Assembly (NCBI GenBank): GCA_022826725.1 | Contig: JAJDUF010000004.1 | Coordinates: 265,334-329,333 of the forward strand | Source: Chloroflexota bacterium | GTDB lineage: Bacteria; Chloroflexota; UBA11872; UBA12225; JAJDUF01 | DNA length: 64,000 nt | Direction of reading: 5' to 3' | Part shown: positions 26,445 through 34,005 of the stretch, piece by piece | Layout of the letters: the number at the start of each line of letters is the position of its first letter | Numbering within the stretch: the stretch's first letter is position 1 | The notes under the pieces: model-generated | Databases searched by the model: none | Seen by the model: the letters and a program-made list of their open reading frames with translations, nothing else | Told to the model about the DNA's origin: nothing | Made by a program: the position numbers and the translations under genes

Positions 26445-27359
26445 CTACGCCTCTACCGGCGGCGGGAGGTATTGCTTGGGGACTTTGGCGATGTAGGAGA
26501 AGGTCGGGTTGACGAACGCCGTCACGCGGGCTTCGAGCACCTGGCCGAGGAACAGATACGCTTCGCCACGGTCGAACCCGTAGCCCTCTTCCAGCCACAA
26601 GATCATCGCTTCCAGCGCAGCACGGAAGGCGTCCTCGGCCGGGCGGGCACAGGCGACGGTCATGATGTGGGTCGCATTCTCCAGCCGCGGCCCGGACATA
26701 GTTGCCGGCTGGGGGCCAAGCTCGCAGCGGAGGCGCACGAGAGCACTCGACTCGATTCCCCCGGCGCCGCAGATTTCGCCATCGCCCTGCCGCGCGTGCA
26801 TGTCGCCGATGTGGAGTAGCGCCCCCGGCACATATACGGGCAGTTGCACGGTGCAGCCGGTCGTGACCTCTTGCACGTCCATGTTGCCGCCCCAGTAGCC
26901 GGCCCAGCTGTGCGTGTAGCGCTCATACTCCGGGGCCACACCGACAAAGCCGAGCATCGGCGCGGTCGGGAAGCGCAGCCCATCGCACCACTCGATGAAC
27001 CCGTCCTCGATCCGCACGATCTTGGCGTGCTCGCCGATGCCGCTGCCACCCAGCCACGCCGGCATCGCGCCGTTGGCGCCGCGGAAGCGGGTGAAGCCGA
27101 TGGGGTCAATGTCGAACTCGCCGATGTGGACGGAGAGCATGTCGCCAGGCTGCGCCCCCTCGACATAAATGCACCCGCTCGACGGATTGCCCCCGCGCAG
27201 CCGGCGGCGCAAGGCCTCGCCGTCGGGATGGTCGTCGAGCCACGGCCCGCCGTTCATTTGGGTTTGCACCTCGAACTCTTCGCCCGGTTGCACCCGCATC
27301 GTTGGCGCGTTCTCCGCCCCGATCTCGAAGTAGAGCACGTCGGTCGTCGCACGTTGCAT
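26445..27359 (-). CDS. Acetamidase/formamidase family protein
   Basis: A 304-residue protein from ATG 27359, with AAGGAGGG eight bases upstream. It shows the beta-sandwich pattern of FmdA_AmdA hydrolases: NPSSGCIYVEGAQPGDMLSVHI, the GNMDVQEVTTGCTVQLPVYVPGALLHIGDMHARQGDGEICGAG block with conserved Asp/His/Glu residues, and ATHIMTV. It hydrolyses short-chain amides such as formamide or acetamide to ammonia and the acid; annotated relatives also act on other amides. It is adjacent to, and convergent with, the ATPase-nuclease gene; GC content returns to the chromosomal level here. No amide transporter adjoins, though a nucleobase permease lies upstream beyond the HAD gene. Confidence 0.9.
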   Translation of the reverse strand: MQRATTDVLYFEIGAENAPTMRVQPGEEFEVQTQMNGGPWLDDHPDGEALRRRLRGGNPSSGCIYVEGAQPGDMLSVHIGEFDIDPIGFTRFRGANGAMPAWLGGSGIGEHAKIVRIEDGFIEWCDGLRFPTAPMLGFVGVAPEYERYTHSWAGYWGGNMDVQEVTTGCTVQLPVYVPGALLHIGDMHARQGDGEICGAGGIESSALVRLRCELGPQPATMSGPRLENATHIMTVACARPAEDAFRAALEAMILWLEEGYGFDRGEAYLFLGQVLEARVTAFVNPTFSYIAKVPKQYLPPPVEA

Positions 27360-27457
27360 CGGTCGGTCCCTCCTTACCCTTGGTTGCAGACCCTAGAGTA
27401 CACGGGAGATAGCCTGGCAAGAGAGGCAAGCTCACCGGCGAGAACGGTCGTTTGCCT

Positions 27458-28210
27458 CTACGTGGAGTCGGCTAGACCATCGAGCGCCAGCAGCTCCTCC
27501 AGCCGGTTAACCTCGTACAGTGTACCCCGCGACGGTGGCAGCTCCGTCGGGCGCACTGCGCCGGCGGGGTTGAACCAGGCCACGTCCAACCCGGCGCGTA
27601 GTCCTCCGAGCACATCGTTCTCCCAGGCATCTCCCACGTACAAGGCTGCCACTGGCGCAACGCGCAGGGCGGCGAGGGCTGCGCGGAAGATACGCGGATC
27701 GGGCTTTGCATAGCCATGCTCGCCGGACACGATGACGGCGGCCGGCTCGAAATAGGCTTCAACCGCCAGGACAGACAGCTTTCTGCGTTGCTCACTGGCA
27801 AGACCGTTCGTGATGACTCCGAGGGATAGCCCGCGCTGCTCTTGCAGGGTACGTAGCGTTGGCCCGAGGTCCGGCCGAGGCTGGACTGTAGCGACGAGGA
27901 GTGCATTGTAGCGCTCAAGGAAGGACTGGACGGCTTGCTCGGACGGGTCCCAGCCATGCACTGCCGCCGTCAGCACGTAGTTGAGACGCCGCGCCGTGAA
28001 CACGTCCAGGTAGCCACGGTCGAATTCGGCAAAGAGAACCCGACCGTAGTGGCTGAAGGTTGCCACAGCCGCAGCCAAATCCTGGTCATCGCTGGTAGGG
28101 AAACGTCCCAGATGCTCGGCTATCGTCCGGCGGGTGGTCTGCTCCCAGCAAGACCGCCAATCGTACATGGTGCCGTCGAGGTCGAAAAACACGGCCTGCC
28201 AGCGTGCCAT
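27458..28210 (-). CDS. HAD-superfamily hydrolase (putative phosphatase)
   Basis: About 250 residues from ATG 28210; the track's 63-residue extension would overlap the divergent permease promoter. HAD motifs in order: FFDLDGTMYDW (nucleophile Asp), VITNGLASEQRRK (Thr/Ser), GYAKPDPRIF (Lys) and YVGDAWENDVLGG (acidic). A helical C1 cap lies between the first two. It is similar in plan to the HAD at 1832, but not a close paralogue. Probably a cytosolic small-molecule phosphatase; substrate unknown. It diverges from the NCS2 permease gene. Confidence 0.87.
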   Translation of the reverse strand: MARWQAVFFDLDGTMYDWRSCWEQTTRRTIAEHLGRFPTSDDQDLAAAVATFSHYGRVLFAEFDRGYLDVFTARRLNYVLTAAVHGWDPSEQAVQSFLERYNALLVATVQPRPDLGPTLRTLQEQRGLSLGVITNGLASEQRRKLSVLAVEAYFEPAAVIVSGEHGYAKPDPRIFRAALAALRVAPVAALYVGDAWENDVLGGLRAGLDVAWFNPAGAVRPTELPPSRGTLYEVNRLEELLALDGLADST

Positions 28211-28388
28211 TGAGGTTCCTGTTTCCGGTCCGCGATGCGGAGGCGTCTGCTCGGCTGCGCTCCAGGGGGTGTGTCGCACAACACTATAGCCGGCAGCCTC
28301 TGGCACGCGGAGGCCGACCACCGGCGCGGTTGTGGTATTGTGTACGGTGCCTTGCGGCCTACCATCCCATCGGATCCGGGAGGCGACG

Positions 28389-30143
28389 TTGGCGGCCACA
28401 GCTACCCAGCACCCGCGCTACGAGGCGCACGAAAATCCGCCTTTCCTGGTGGCGCTCGGATACGGCTTGCAGTTCAGCCTGATCGCCTCCGCCACCCTGC
28501 TGGTCACGCCGGTGATCGTGGCGCAAGCGTCGGGCCGGGGCGACTCCTACCTGGTGTGGATGGTCTTTGCCTCGCTCGTGGTCGTCGGCGTGTCCACGTT
28601 GCTGCAGGTACGGCGGCTGGGGACGGTTGGCGCTGGCGCCGTGCTGCCCATGTTCACGGCGGCGTTCTCCATCCCCTTCTGTATCACGGCGGTGGTGGAC
28701 GGGGGACCGGCAACGCTGACGACGCTGGTGCTCGTCACGGCGGTCACCCAGCTCGCCATCTCGAAGTGGCTGTTCATCCTGCGGCGGATCGTCACGCCAA
28801 CGGTGGGGGGCACGGTGATGATGATCCTGTCCATCACGCTGGCTTCCGTCGTGTTCGGGCTGTTGGACCGGGCAGCGGAGGTCGAGCCGGTAGCAGCGCC
28901 GCTGACCGCGCTGGCGACCTTGGTCGTCGTCGCCGCGCTCACCCTGCGCGGCTCGGCGGTATTGCGGCTGTGGGGGCCGGTGATCGGGATTGTCGTGGGC
29001 TGCGTCGTGGCCGCCGTGCTGGGCATCTACGATATCGAGCCGCTGCTGCGGGCACCCTGGGTGGGGCTGCCCAGCGAGTGGCCGGGGTTGGGCCTCGACT
29101 TCGGCCTCCCCTTCTGGACCCTTCTGCCGGCGTTTCTGTTCCTCGGGGTGATTATCTCCATTCAGACGAACGGCGCCGCCATTGCCATGCAGCGGGCCTC
29201 CTGGCGTCAGGACCGAGCCGTGGACTTTCGGGAGGTGCAGGGAGCCTTGGCAGGATCGGGGGTGACCAATCTGCTGGCCAGTGTTGCCGGGGCAGTGCCG
29301 AACATCATCAATCCGGGCATCGTTTCGTTCACGCAAATCACCGGTGTCGCGTCGCGCCGAGTGGGCTACTGCATCGGCGGCCTGTTCATCGCCATGGCGT
29401 TGCTGCCCAAAGTGTCCGGGCTACTCAGTACTATCCCCGGGCCGGTCATGACAGGGTACCTGATCCTGGTGACCGGTACGCTATTCGTTGACGGCGCGCA
29501 GACGGTGATCCAGACCGAGCAGAACAAGCAGAAAGTGGTCGTGGCGGGGGTGTGTTTTTGGATTGGCGCGGCGTTCCAGTTTGGGCTGTTCCACCTGCCG
29601 AACCTCGGGCCGGTATGGGGCACACTGCTCAAGAGCGGCGTCACCACCGGCGGCCTCGCGGCGATAGTGATGATCCTCTACTTGGAGCTCACCAACCCGC
29701 GGCGAATGCGCTTTCAGTCCCGGCTCCACATTGACGCCTTGCCGGAGCTCAACGAGTTTATCGCCACGTTCGCCACGCGCCGCGGCTGGGATACGGCGAT
29801 GCAGGAGCGGTTGAGCGCAGTGGCAGAAGAGACACTCCTGACGCTGGCCCCACTGGATCTGGAACTGGACCTGGACGCAGAGGAGGCGCCCCGGGACGAA
29901 CGGCGCTTGGTCGTGGTGGCATCCAGCGATGGACCGGTGGCGGACTTGGAGTTCATCGGCAGCGGGAGCGAGGAGAACATCGAGGATCAAGTCCGCCAAC
30001 TCCAGCAATACGACACGGAAACACCGGCCGAGCATGAACTCTCGCTGCGGCTGCTGCGGAGCTATACCTCGTCCGTCAAGCACCAGCAGTATCACGATAC
30101 GGACATCATCACGGTTCGCGTGGACCCACCTGAGACGCCATAG
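28389..30143 (+). CDS. NCS2-family nucleobase/xanthine permease with soluble C-terminal anti-sigma-kinase-like domain
   Basis: I start it at TTG 28389 because GGGAGG lies five bases upstream and the family N-terminus (NPPFLVALGYGLQFSLIASATLLVTPVIVA) follows; no ATG fits. Residues 1-430 form about 12-14 membrane helices with the NCS2 features NGAAIAMQRA and LLASVAGAVPNIINPGIVSFTQITGVASRRVGY. Residues from about 446 form a soluble domain of about 138 residues. Its LPELNEFIATFATRRGWDTAMQERLSAVAEETLLTL resembles the first helices of RsbW/SpoIIAB-type ATPases (GHKL), though the ATP-binding Asn box is not convincing. It imports purines or pyrimidines with a cation; the extra domain may regulate it. 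Confidence 0.85.
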   Translation: MAATATQHPRYEAHENPPFLVALGYGLQFSLIASATLLVTPVIVAQASGRGDSYLVWMVFASLVVVGVSTLLQVRRLGTVGAGAVLPMFTAAFSIPFCITAVVDGGPATLTTLVLVTAVTQLAISKWLFILRRIVTPTVGGTVMMILSITLASVVFGLLDRAAEVEPVAAPLTALATLVVVAALTLRGSAVLRLWGPVIGIVVGCVVAAVLGIYDIEPLLRAPWVGLPSEWPGLGLDFGLPFWTLLPAFLFLGVIISIQTNGAAIAMQRASWRQDRAVDFREVQGALAGSGVTNLLASVAGAVPNIINPGIVSFTQITGVASRRVGYCIGGLFIAMALLPKVSGLLSTIPGPVMTGYLILVTGTLFVDGAQTVIQTEQNKQKVVVAGVCFWIGAAFQFGLFHLPNLGPVWGTLLKSGVTTGGLAAIVMILYLELTNPRRMRFQSRLHIDALPELNEFIATFATRRGWDTAMQERLSAVAEETLLTLAPLDLELDLDAEEAPRDERRLVVVASSDGPVADLEFIGSGSEENIEDQVRQLQQYDTETPAEHELSLRLLRSYTSSVKHQQYHDTDIITVRVDPPETP

Positions 30144-30149
30144 CGGGAC

Positions 30150-30275
30150 TCACCCCCGGCCCCTTCCCTGACCGGGAAGGGGTGTCCGCGCGGCGATAGG
30201 CCGCCGTGAGGAAGGAGGTGTTTCCCTCACCCCGGCCCTCTCCCAGGGGTGTATACGGGGAGAGGGGGCTGGGTT
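30150..30275. repeat. Palindromic repeats between permease and tRNA gene
   Basis: CTCACCCCCGGCCCCTTCCCTGACC-type unit with the palindrome CCCCTTCCCTGACCGGGAAGGGG at 30160-30182, then a second unit, CCCTCACCCCGGCCCTCTCCC-AGGGGTGTATACGGG-GAGAGGG, around 30225-30270. Family-C repeats again. Confidence 0.75.
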
Positions 30276-30362
30276 CTCGCTTTCGAGGGAGGGGCGGAGA
30301 GGCGGAAGGGGGCAGTGACAGGTGGCCGCGGCGCTGATCGTCGGCTATACTTGCCTAAAGAC

Positions 30363-30435
30363 GGGCCTGTGGCGCAGTTGGGAGCGCGACTGAATGGCAT
30401 TCAGTAGGTCGGGGGTTCGAATCCCCCCAGGTCCA
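30363..30435 (+). tRNA. tRNA-Ala (anticodon GGC)
   Basis: The 73-nt cloverleaf folds fully: acceptor GGGCCTG/CAGGTCC with one G·U; D arm GCGC-AGTTGGGA-GCGC; anticodon arm ACTGA-ATGGCAT-TCAGT with anticodon GGC (reads GCC); T arm GGGGG-TTCGAAT-CCCCC; discriminator A. The following bases are CCT, so the CCA end is not encoded and must be added by the nucleotidyltransferase. Confidence 0.95.
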
Positions 30436-30447
30436 CCTAACTGGACA

Positions 30448-30485
30448 AACTCCAGAACCCTCACCTTGAGGTTCGCTCTGGAGTT
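30448..30485 (+). terminator. Hairpin after tRNA-Ala
   Basis: AACTCCAGA … TCTGGAGTT gives a perfect 9-bp stem, with an inner CTCA-CCT-TGAG stem. It starts 13 bases past the tRNA, which fits a transcription end, although no U-run follows. Confidence 0.45.
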
Positions 30486-30560
30486 GTAACTCGGCCCGCG
30501 CTCTAGGCCCAGTATGGCCAACCCATCCGAAGACCTCAGCCGCCTGGTCGAGCCACCAAG

Positions 30561-31232
30561 CTAGCCGCCGAGTGGCCGAGTACCCTGCTCTAGCCCTCGC
30601 CAGTTGAAGAGGAGCCGTTCTCTGCAGCGCCACAGTAGCAGCCCATCCAGGTAGCCGGGCCACCCGACATCGTCTACCGTCAGCCCGTACAGATAAGCAA
30701 CCAGGACTGCCAGGATGGCATCGTGGGTCACGTAGATGTTGAGGTGTCCGCGACGGCGGAGGTCGCTGGCAGCTAGTCCCAAGAGCAACTCAATGCCCTC
30801 GGCGGTCGGTCTCATGCCAGCAGGAGTCGCGACCTGGGTGAGTTGGCGCTTCACTATCTCCAATATGTCGATTTCCAGGAACAACGCCCCGCTGACCGTC
30901 TCATCCACGACAAAGGGACCGGGATCGCCTAATCGCCAATCCAGGGCGACCTCTTCGGGGCAGCCGCCGCCGCGCAGGAGCGCCTGCGCCGTCGACACGC
31001 ACCGCGGTACCGGGCTAGTGGTGACCTCTAGCTGTTGCCGTTGGTCAGACAGCATCGCTCCAAGTCGCTCCGCCGAGGCGACTCCGTCGGGTGTCAGGGG
31101 CACGTCGACGCCGAATGTCCCGGGCGGAATAGCCTCCCGTTCGGCATGTCTCAGCATGAGTGCCGCGTCAGCTTGCCCTGGTATGTCGCTGAGTTGTGCA
31201 GTGATCCAGGAGACGCCGCCGGGATCGTTCAT
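30561..31232 (-). CDS. Histidine phosphatase (phosphoglycerate-mutase-like) superfamily protein, last gene of the four-gene operon
   Basis: A 223-residue protein. LMLRHAERE is the RHG-type catalytic motif, with His as phosphate acceptor and Arg beside it. SSPVPRCVSTAQALL supplies the second conserved Arg, and IYVTHDAILAVLVAYL the second catalytic His. An internal acidic stretch, LEIDILEIVK, lies where the proton donor is expected. The superfamily hydrolyses phosphates from sugars, nucleotides or proteins. Its ATG overlaps the stop of the WG/methyltransferase gene (ATGA at 31229-31232), so it is co-translated with the cluster upstream and probably dephosphorylates an intermediate of that pathway. 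Confidence 0.85.
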   Translation of the reverse strand: MNDPGGVSWITAQLSDIPGQADAALMLRHAEREAIPPGTFGVDVPLTPDGVASAERLGAMLSDQRQQLEVTTSPVPRCVSTAQALLRGGGCPEEVALDWRLGDPGPFVVDETVSGALFLEIDILEIVKRQLTQVATPAGMRPTAEGIELLLGLAASDLRRRGHLNIYVTHDAILAVLVAYLYGLTVDDVGWPGYLDGLLLWRCRERLLFNWRGLEQGTRPLGG

Positions 31233-32920
31233 ATGGCCCTCGCCCGGATAACTGAGCTCACGGACGCCGTCTCGATCACGTCGAGCAGGTCAAATCCAGC
31301 CTGGGCAAGGAGGTTTCTGTACTGCGCCGCCGTGCGCTCAGCACCCCGGATCATGACGAGCATGTTCAGGTCCAGCAGGCCACCATCGCCGGTCGAGTCG
31401 TCCAGGATCATTTCGATCGTGTAGAGAGTCGCGCCCCTGGGCATCGCATCACGGGCGCGCTGCAGTATGCGTACCGCGTCGCTGTCCGGCCAGTCGTGGA
31501 TTACTCTGGCCAGAACGACGGCATCCGACGCCACGGGCCATTCCTGGAAGAGATCTCCTGCCACGAACCGGCATCGCGTGGCAAGGTCTGCAGGCGCTCT
31601 GGCCGCTTTGACCACCTCCGGTCTATCCATGACGGTTGCCCGTAAGCCAGGACAGGTACGCAGTAGCGCGAACGCCAACTCGCCGGTGCCGCCGCCCGCA
31701 TCCAGAATGCTGTCGTGAGCAGTGAAGTCCACCGCGTTGGCAAGCTCTCGGTAATCGTGCCTGGCATACGACGACATGGCCGCATGGTAGGCCTGCAAAT
31801 CGGCGGGCCGGCGCGCTATCCAGTCGAAGAAGTCCGCTCCTCGCTGTTTCTCGAAGGCGGACTCTCCGCTCCGCAGTGATTGTGCAACCCCCGCCCACGC
31901 TTCATAGGCCTCGCTGCCCCAGTGCCGGGCCGCATCCGCCAGTGAGAGCGCGTGGCTCCGCTTGAGGAATGATCCGCGCTGGGTTGGGTGATAGACGCCC
32001 TTCTCATCCCTCAGCACGAGCCCCAACTCCATGAGCGCTCTCAGCAGTCTGGCGCCAACCGATTTGTGCAGCCGAGTCCTGCGCTCGATCTCTTGCGCGG
32101 GTGCGGGCAGGCACTCGAAGACACCCAACTCCACGGCAGCATAGATCGTTTGGGTCCGCCAGAGACCGACCATATCACCCGACAACCCTTCGAGCTGCGA
32201 TTGTGACGCCCTTCGGAGCTCCAGTTGGGTTTGCCCCGACTCATCTATCACCAGTAGCGATCCGTCGAAGCCCTCGACGCGAGCTTGCCCGTTGTAGAAC
32301 GGCTCGACATTCTTGAACCGCTCTCCGTACAGCGGCTTCCCCAACATGTCCACGTGGTGCCAGCCACCGGAGTCGCAGGCGCGGGCGTGCCGCTTGTGAA
32401 ACACGTCGAGGTCCTGGAACCATCGGCCGTGGAGCGGAGTGCCGGAACGGTCTACATGGGTGTGTTTGCCGTCGTCCCGCTGGACCACGGCGTGACCGTC
32501 CCTGAAGTCTCCGGCGTACCGATAGCGCACTCCATATGCCGCTGAGCCGTCGCCTCTAATGTGGTAGTAGCCACCGCCGGGTAGCCGGATAGGGCAGCGG
32601 CCTTCCTGAAAGTTGCCGCACCACGCATAGCACTCCCCGTAGAGCGGACTGCCATCGCTGAGGACATGGAACCATCCGTCCTCCGAATGAACCGCTGCCC
32701 GGCCCTCATAGAAACCGAACGTGCGTATATGCCGCGATGCGTAGGCCGCCAGCCCGTCGGGCGTGATGTGATACGCGCCGGAGACATCTTGGACGGGGGC
32801 GAGCCCCGGCTCATGGAACTTCAGCACCTCGTCGAATCTCGACTGATAGGCCGGCCGTCCTTGATGGATATGGTGGGATGCGTCTGCGGATACCTTGTAT
32901 TCCCGCCACTGGTCAATCAT
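31229..32920 (-). CDS. WG-repeat protein fused to SAM-dependent O-methyltransferase
   Basis: A 563-residue protein of two parts. Residues 1-235 contain five or six WG-like beta repeats, about 41 residues each (YHITPDGLAAYASR…, FHVLSDGSPLYGECY…, YHIRGDGSAAYGVRY…, THVDRSGTPLHGRWF…, HHVDMLGKPLYGERF…). Residues 245-563 form a methyltransferase of the O-methyltransferase (Methyltransf_2) type: a helical dimerisation/winged-helix segment (RLHKSVGARLLRALMELGLV), SAM motif I ILDAGGGTGELAFAL near residue 407, and LARVIHDWPDSDAVRIL. It probably methylates a hydroxyl on a small molecule or glycan, with the repeats binding carrier or partner. ATGA overlaps join it to both neighbours. Confidence 0.85.
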   Translation of the reverse strand: MIDQWREYKVSADASHHIHQGRPAYQSRFDEVLKFHEPGLAPVQDVSGAYHITPDGLAAYASRHIRTFGFYEGRAAVHSEDGWFHVLSDGSPLYGECYAWCGNFQEGRCPIRLPGGGYYHIRGDGSAAYGVRYRYAGDFRDGHAVVQRDDGKHTHVDRSGTPLHGRWFQDLDVFHKRHARACDSGGWHHVDMLGKPLYGERFKNVEPFYNGQARVEGFDGSLLVIDESGQTQLELRRASQSQLEGLSGDMVGLWRTQTIYAAVELGVFECLPAPAQEIERRTRLHKSVGARLLRALMELGLVLRDEKGVYHPTQRGSFLKRSHALSLADAARHWGSEAYEAWAGVAQSLRSGESAFEKQRGADFFDWIARRPADLQAYHAAMSSYARHDYRELANAVDFTAHDSILDAGGGTGELAFALLRTCPGLRATVMDRPEVVKAARAPADLATRCRFVAGDLFQEWPVASDAVVLARVIHDWPDSDAVRILQRARDAMPRGATLYTIEMILDDSTGDGGLLDLNMLVMIRGAERTAAQYRNLLAQAGFDLLDVIETASVSSVIRARAI

Positions 32921-34005
32921 GAGTCTGCTGGCCGCCTCATATTACAGCCCTGGCAGAGCGTATTCTGCAGGTAGTTGGCCTGGAGGTCCTTGTACTCCCG
33001 GCTCTCCCAGATGTCGTACAGGCTCGCGCGGTTGACGTTCCCGAAATAGCCGAGCGTCCGGCGCAGCGCGTCCGGCGCGCAGCAGGGGTTGAACCTGCCG
33101 TCGGAAGCCACCCACGCCTCCTGTCCCAGAAACGGGCAGACACCGCCAGGGGCAATGTCGCCCACATCGTCCACATCGAGCCGGAAGATGTTCTCCAGCA
33201 GCACGCGGTCGCCTCTCGGCAGCCGGTGCTGCTCAACCAGTTCATGTGCGGCATCCACGACGGCGTTCCAGCGGGCGATGGCCTCCTGGCTTCTCCGCAT
33301 CGACTGGCGTCGTATCTCGCTGAAGTGGACCCATAGATGGTGTCCCTTCACCCGATCCACACCCAGATCGGCAGCCAGCTTCACGATGTCGGGCAGTTCG
33401 TTTACGTTGATCTCCATGAACGTGAGTTGGAACGTGACGCGGCACCGGTTCCCGCCACGTGCCGCGTGCGAGTCTCTGACCGCGATGAACGTCCGCAGGT
33501 TGTCGAGCACGGTCTCCCAGTTCGACCCGAGCATGACGTTCTCCTGGGTCGCTTTCGTCGCGCCGTTCCAGGAAACCTTCACGTCGGACGTCACGGGTAC
33601 GATCCGCTCCGCCCATGCTCTGGCCCCCCTCCTCGGAAACGTCCCGTTGGTCGTCAGATTGAGCTTGACTCCGTACTCCGCGCAGAGGCCCAAAATCTCG
33701 TCGAAGTGCCGGTAGAGGAGCGGCTCGCCCATCGTCGAAGGTATGATCTCACGCAGGCCCCTACCTTTGGATTCCTCCATCACCCGGCGAATCAGGTCGA
33801 TACCCATGAGACGCTTGGGACGCCCCGCCTTCCGCCGGTCGCTCTGAGTCGTGCTGTAGGGCGAGTGGTCTTCGCACATGATGCAGTGGAGGTTGCAATC
33901 GTCGGGATTGGTATCGAACGTGATCCGCCACGGGCCTGGCCGCGCCCTCGTTGCGGCTGGACCTGCCTGGTGATGTGTCCGCTGTTCGACTGCGACTGCG
34001 CTCAT
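32917..34005 (-). CDS. Radical SAM enzyme with SPASM-like C-terminus
   Basis: A 362-residue protein. The N-terminal radical SAM core has CNLHCIMC (Cys 37, 41 and 44 for the 4Fe-4S cluster), then GEPLLY (SAM-binding GGE-like element) and LTTNGTFP. The C-terminal region has CPFLGQEAWVASDGRFNPCC … CQGCNMR, a Cys-rich module like SPASM, which holds auxiliary clusters. Such enzymes modify peptides, sugars or other small molecules through the 5'-deoxyadenosyl radical. The leftward operon places it between a GT4 glycosyltransferase and a methyltransferase, with ATGA overlaps on each side, so a modification of a glycosylated product is plausible. No precursor peptide is visible. Confidence 0.88.
   Translation of the reverse strand: MSAVAVEQRTHHQAGPAATRARPGPWRITFDTNPDDCNLHCIMCEDHSPYSTTQSDRRKAGRPKRLMGIDLIRRVMEESKGRGLREIIPSTMGEPLLYRHFDEILGLCAEYGVKLNLTTNGTFPRRGARAWAERIVPVTSDVKVSWNGATKATQENVMLGSNWETVLDNLRTFIAVRDSHAARGGNRCRVTFQLTFMEINVNELPDIVKLAADLGVDRVKGHHLWVHFSEIRRQSMRRSQEAIARWNAVVDAAHELVEQHRLPRGDRVLLENIFRLDVDDVGDIAPGGVCPFLGQEAWVASDGRFNPCCAPDALRRTLGYFGNVNRASLYDIWESREYKDLQANYLQNTLCQGCNMRRPADS

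Noticed and set aside
28235-29491. 418-residue plus-strand ORF over the permease
   Set aside because: Frame-shifted shadow of the NCS2 gene; Gly/Arg-rich with no membrane segments.
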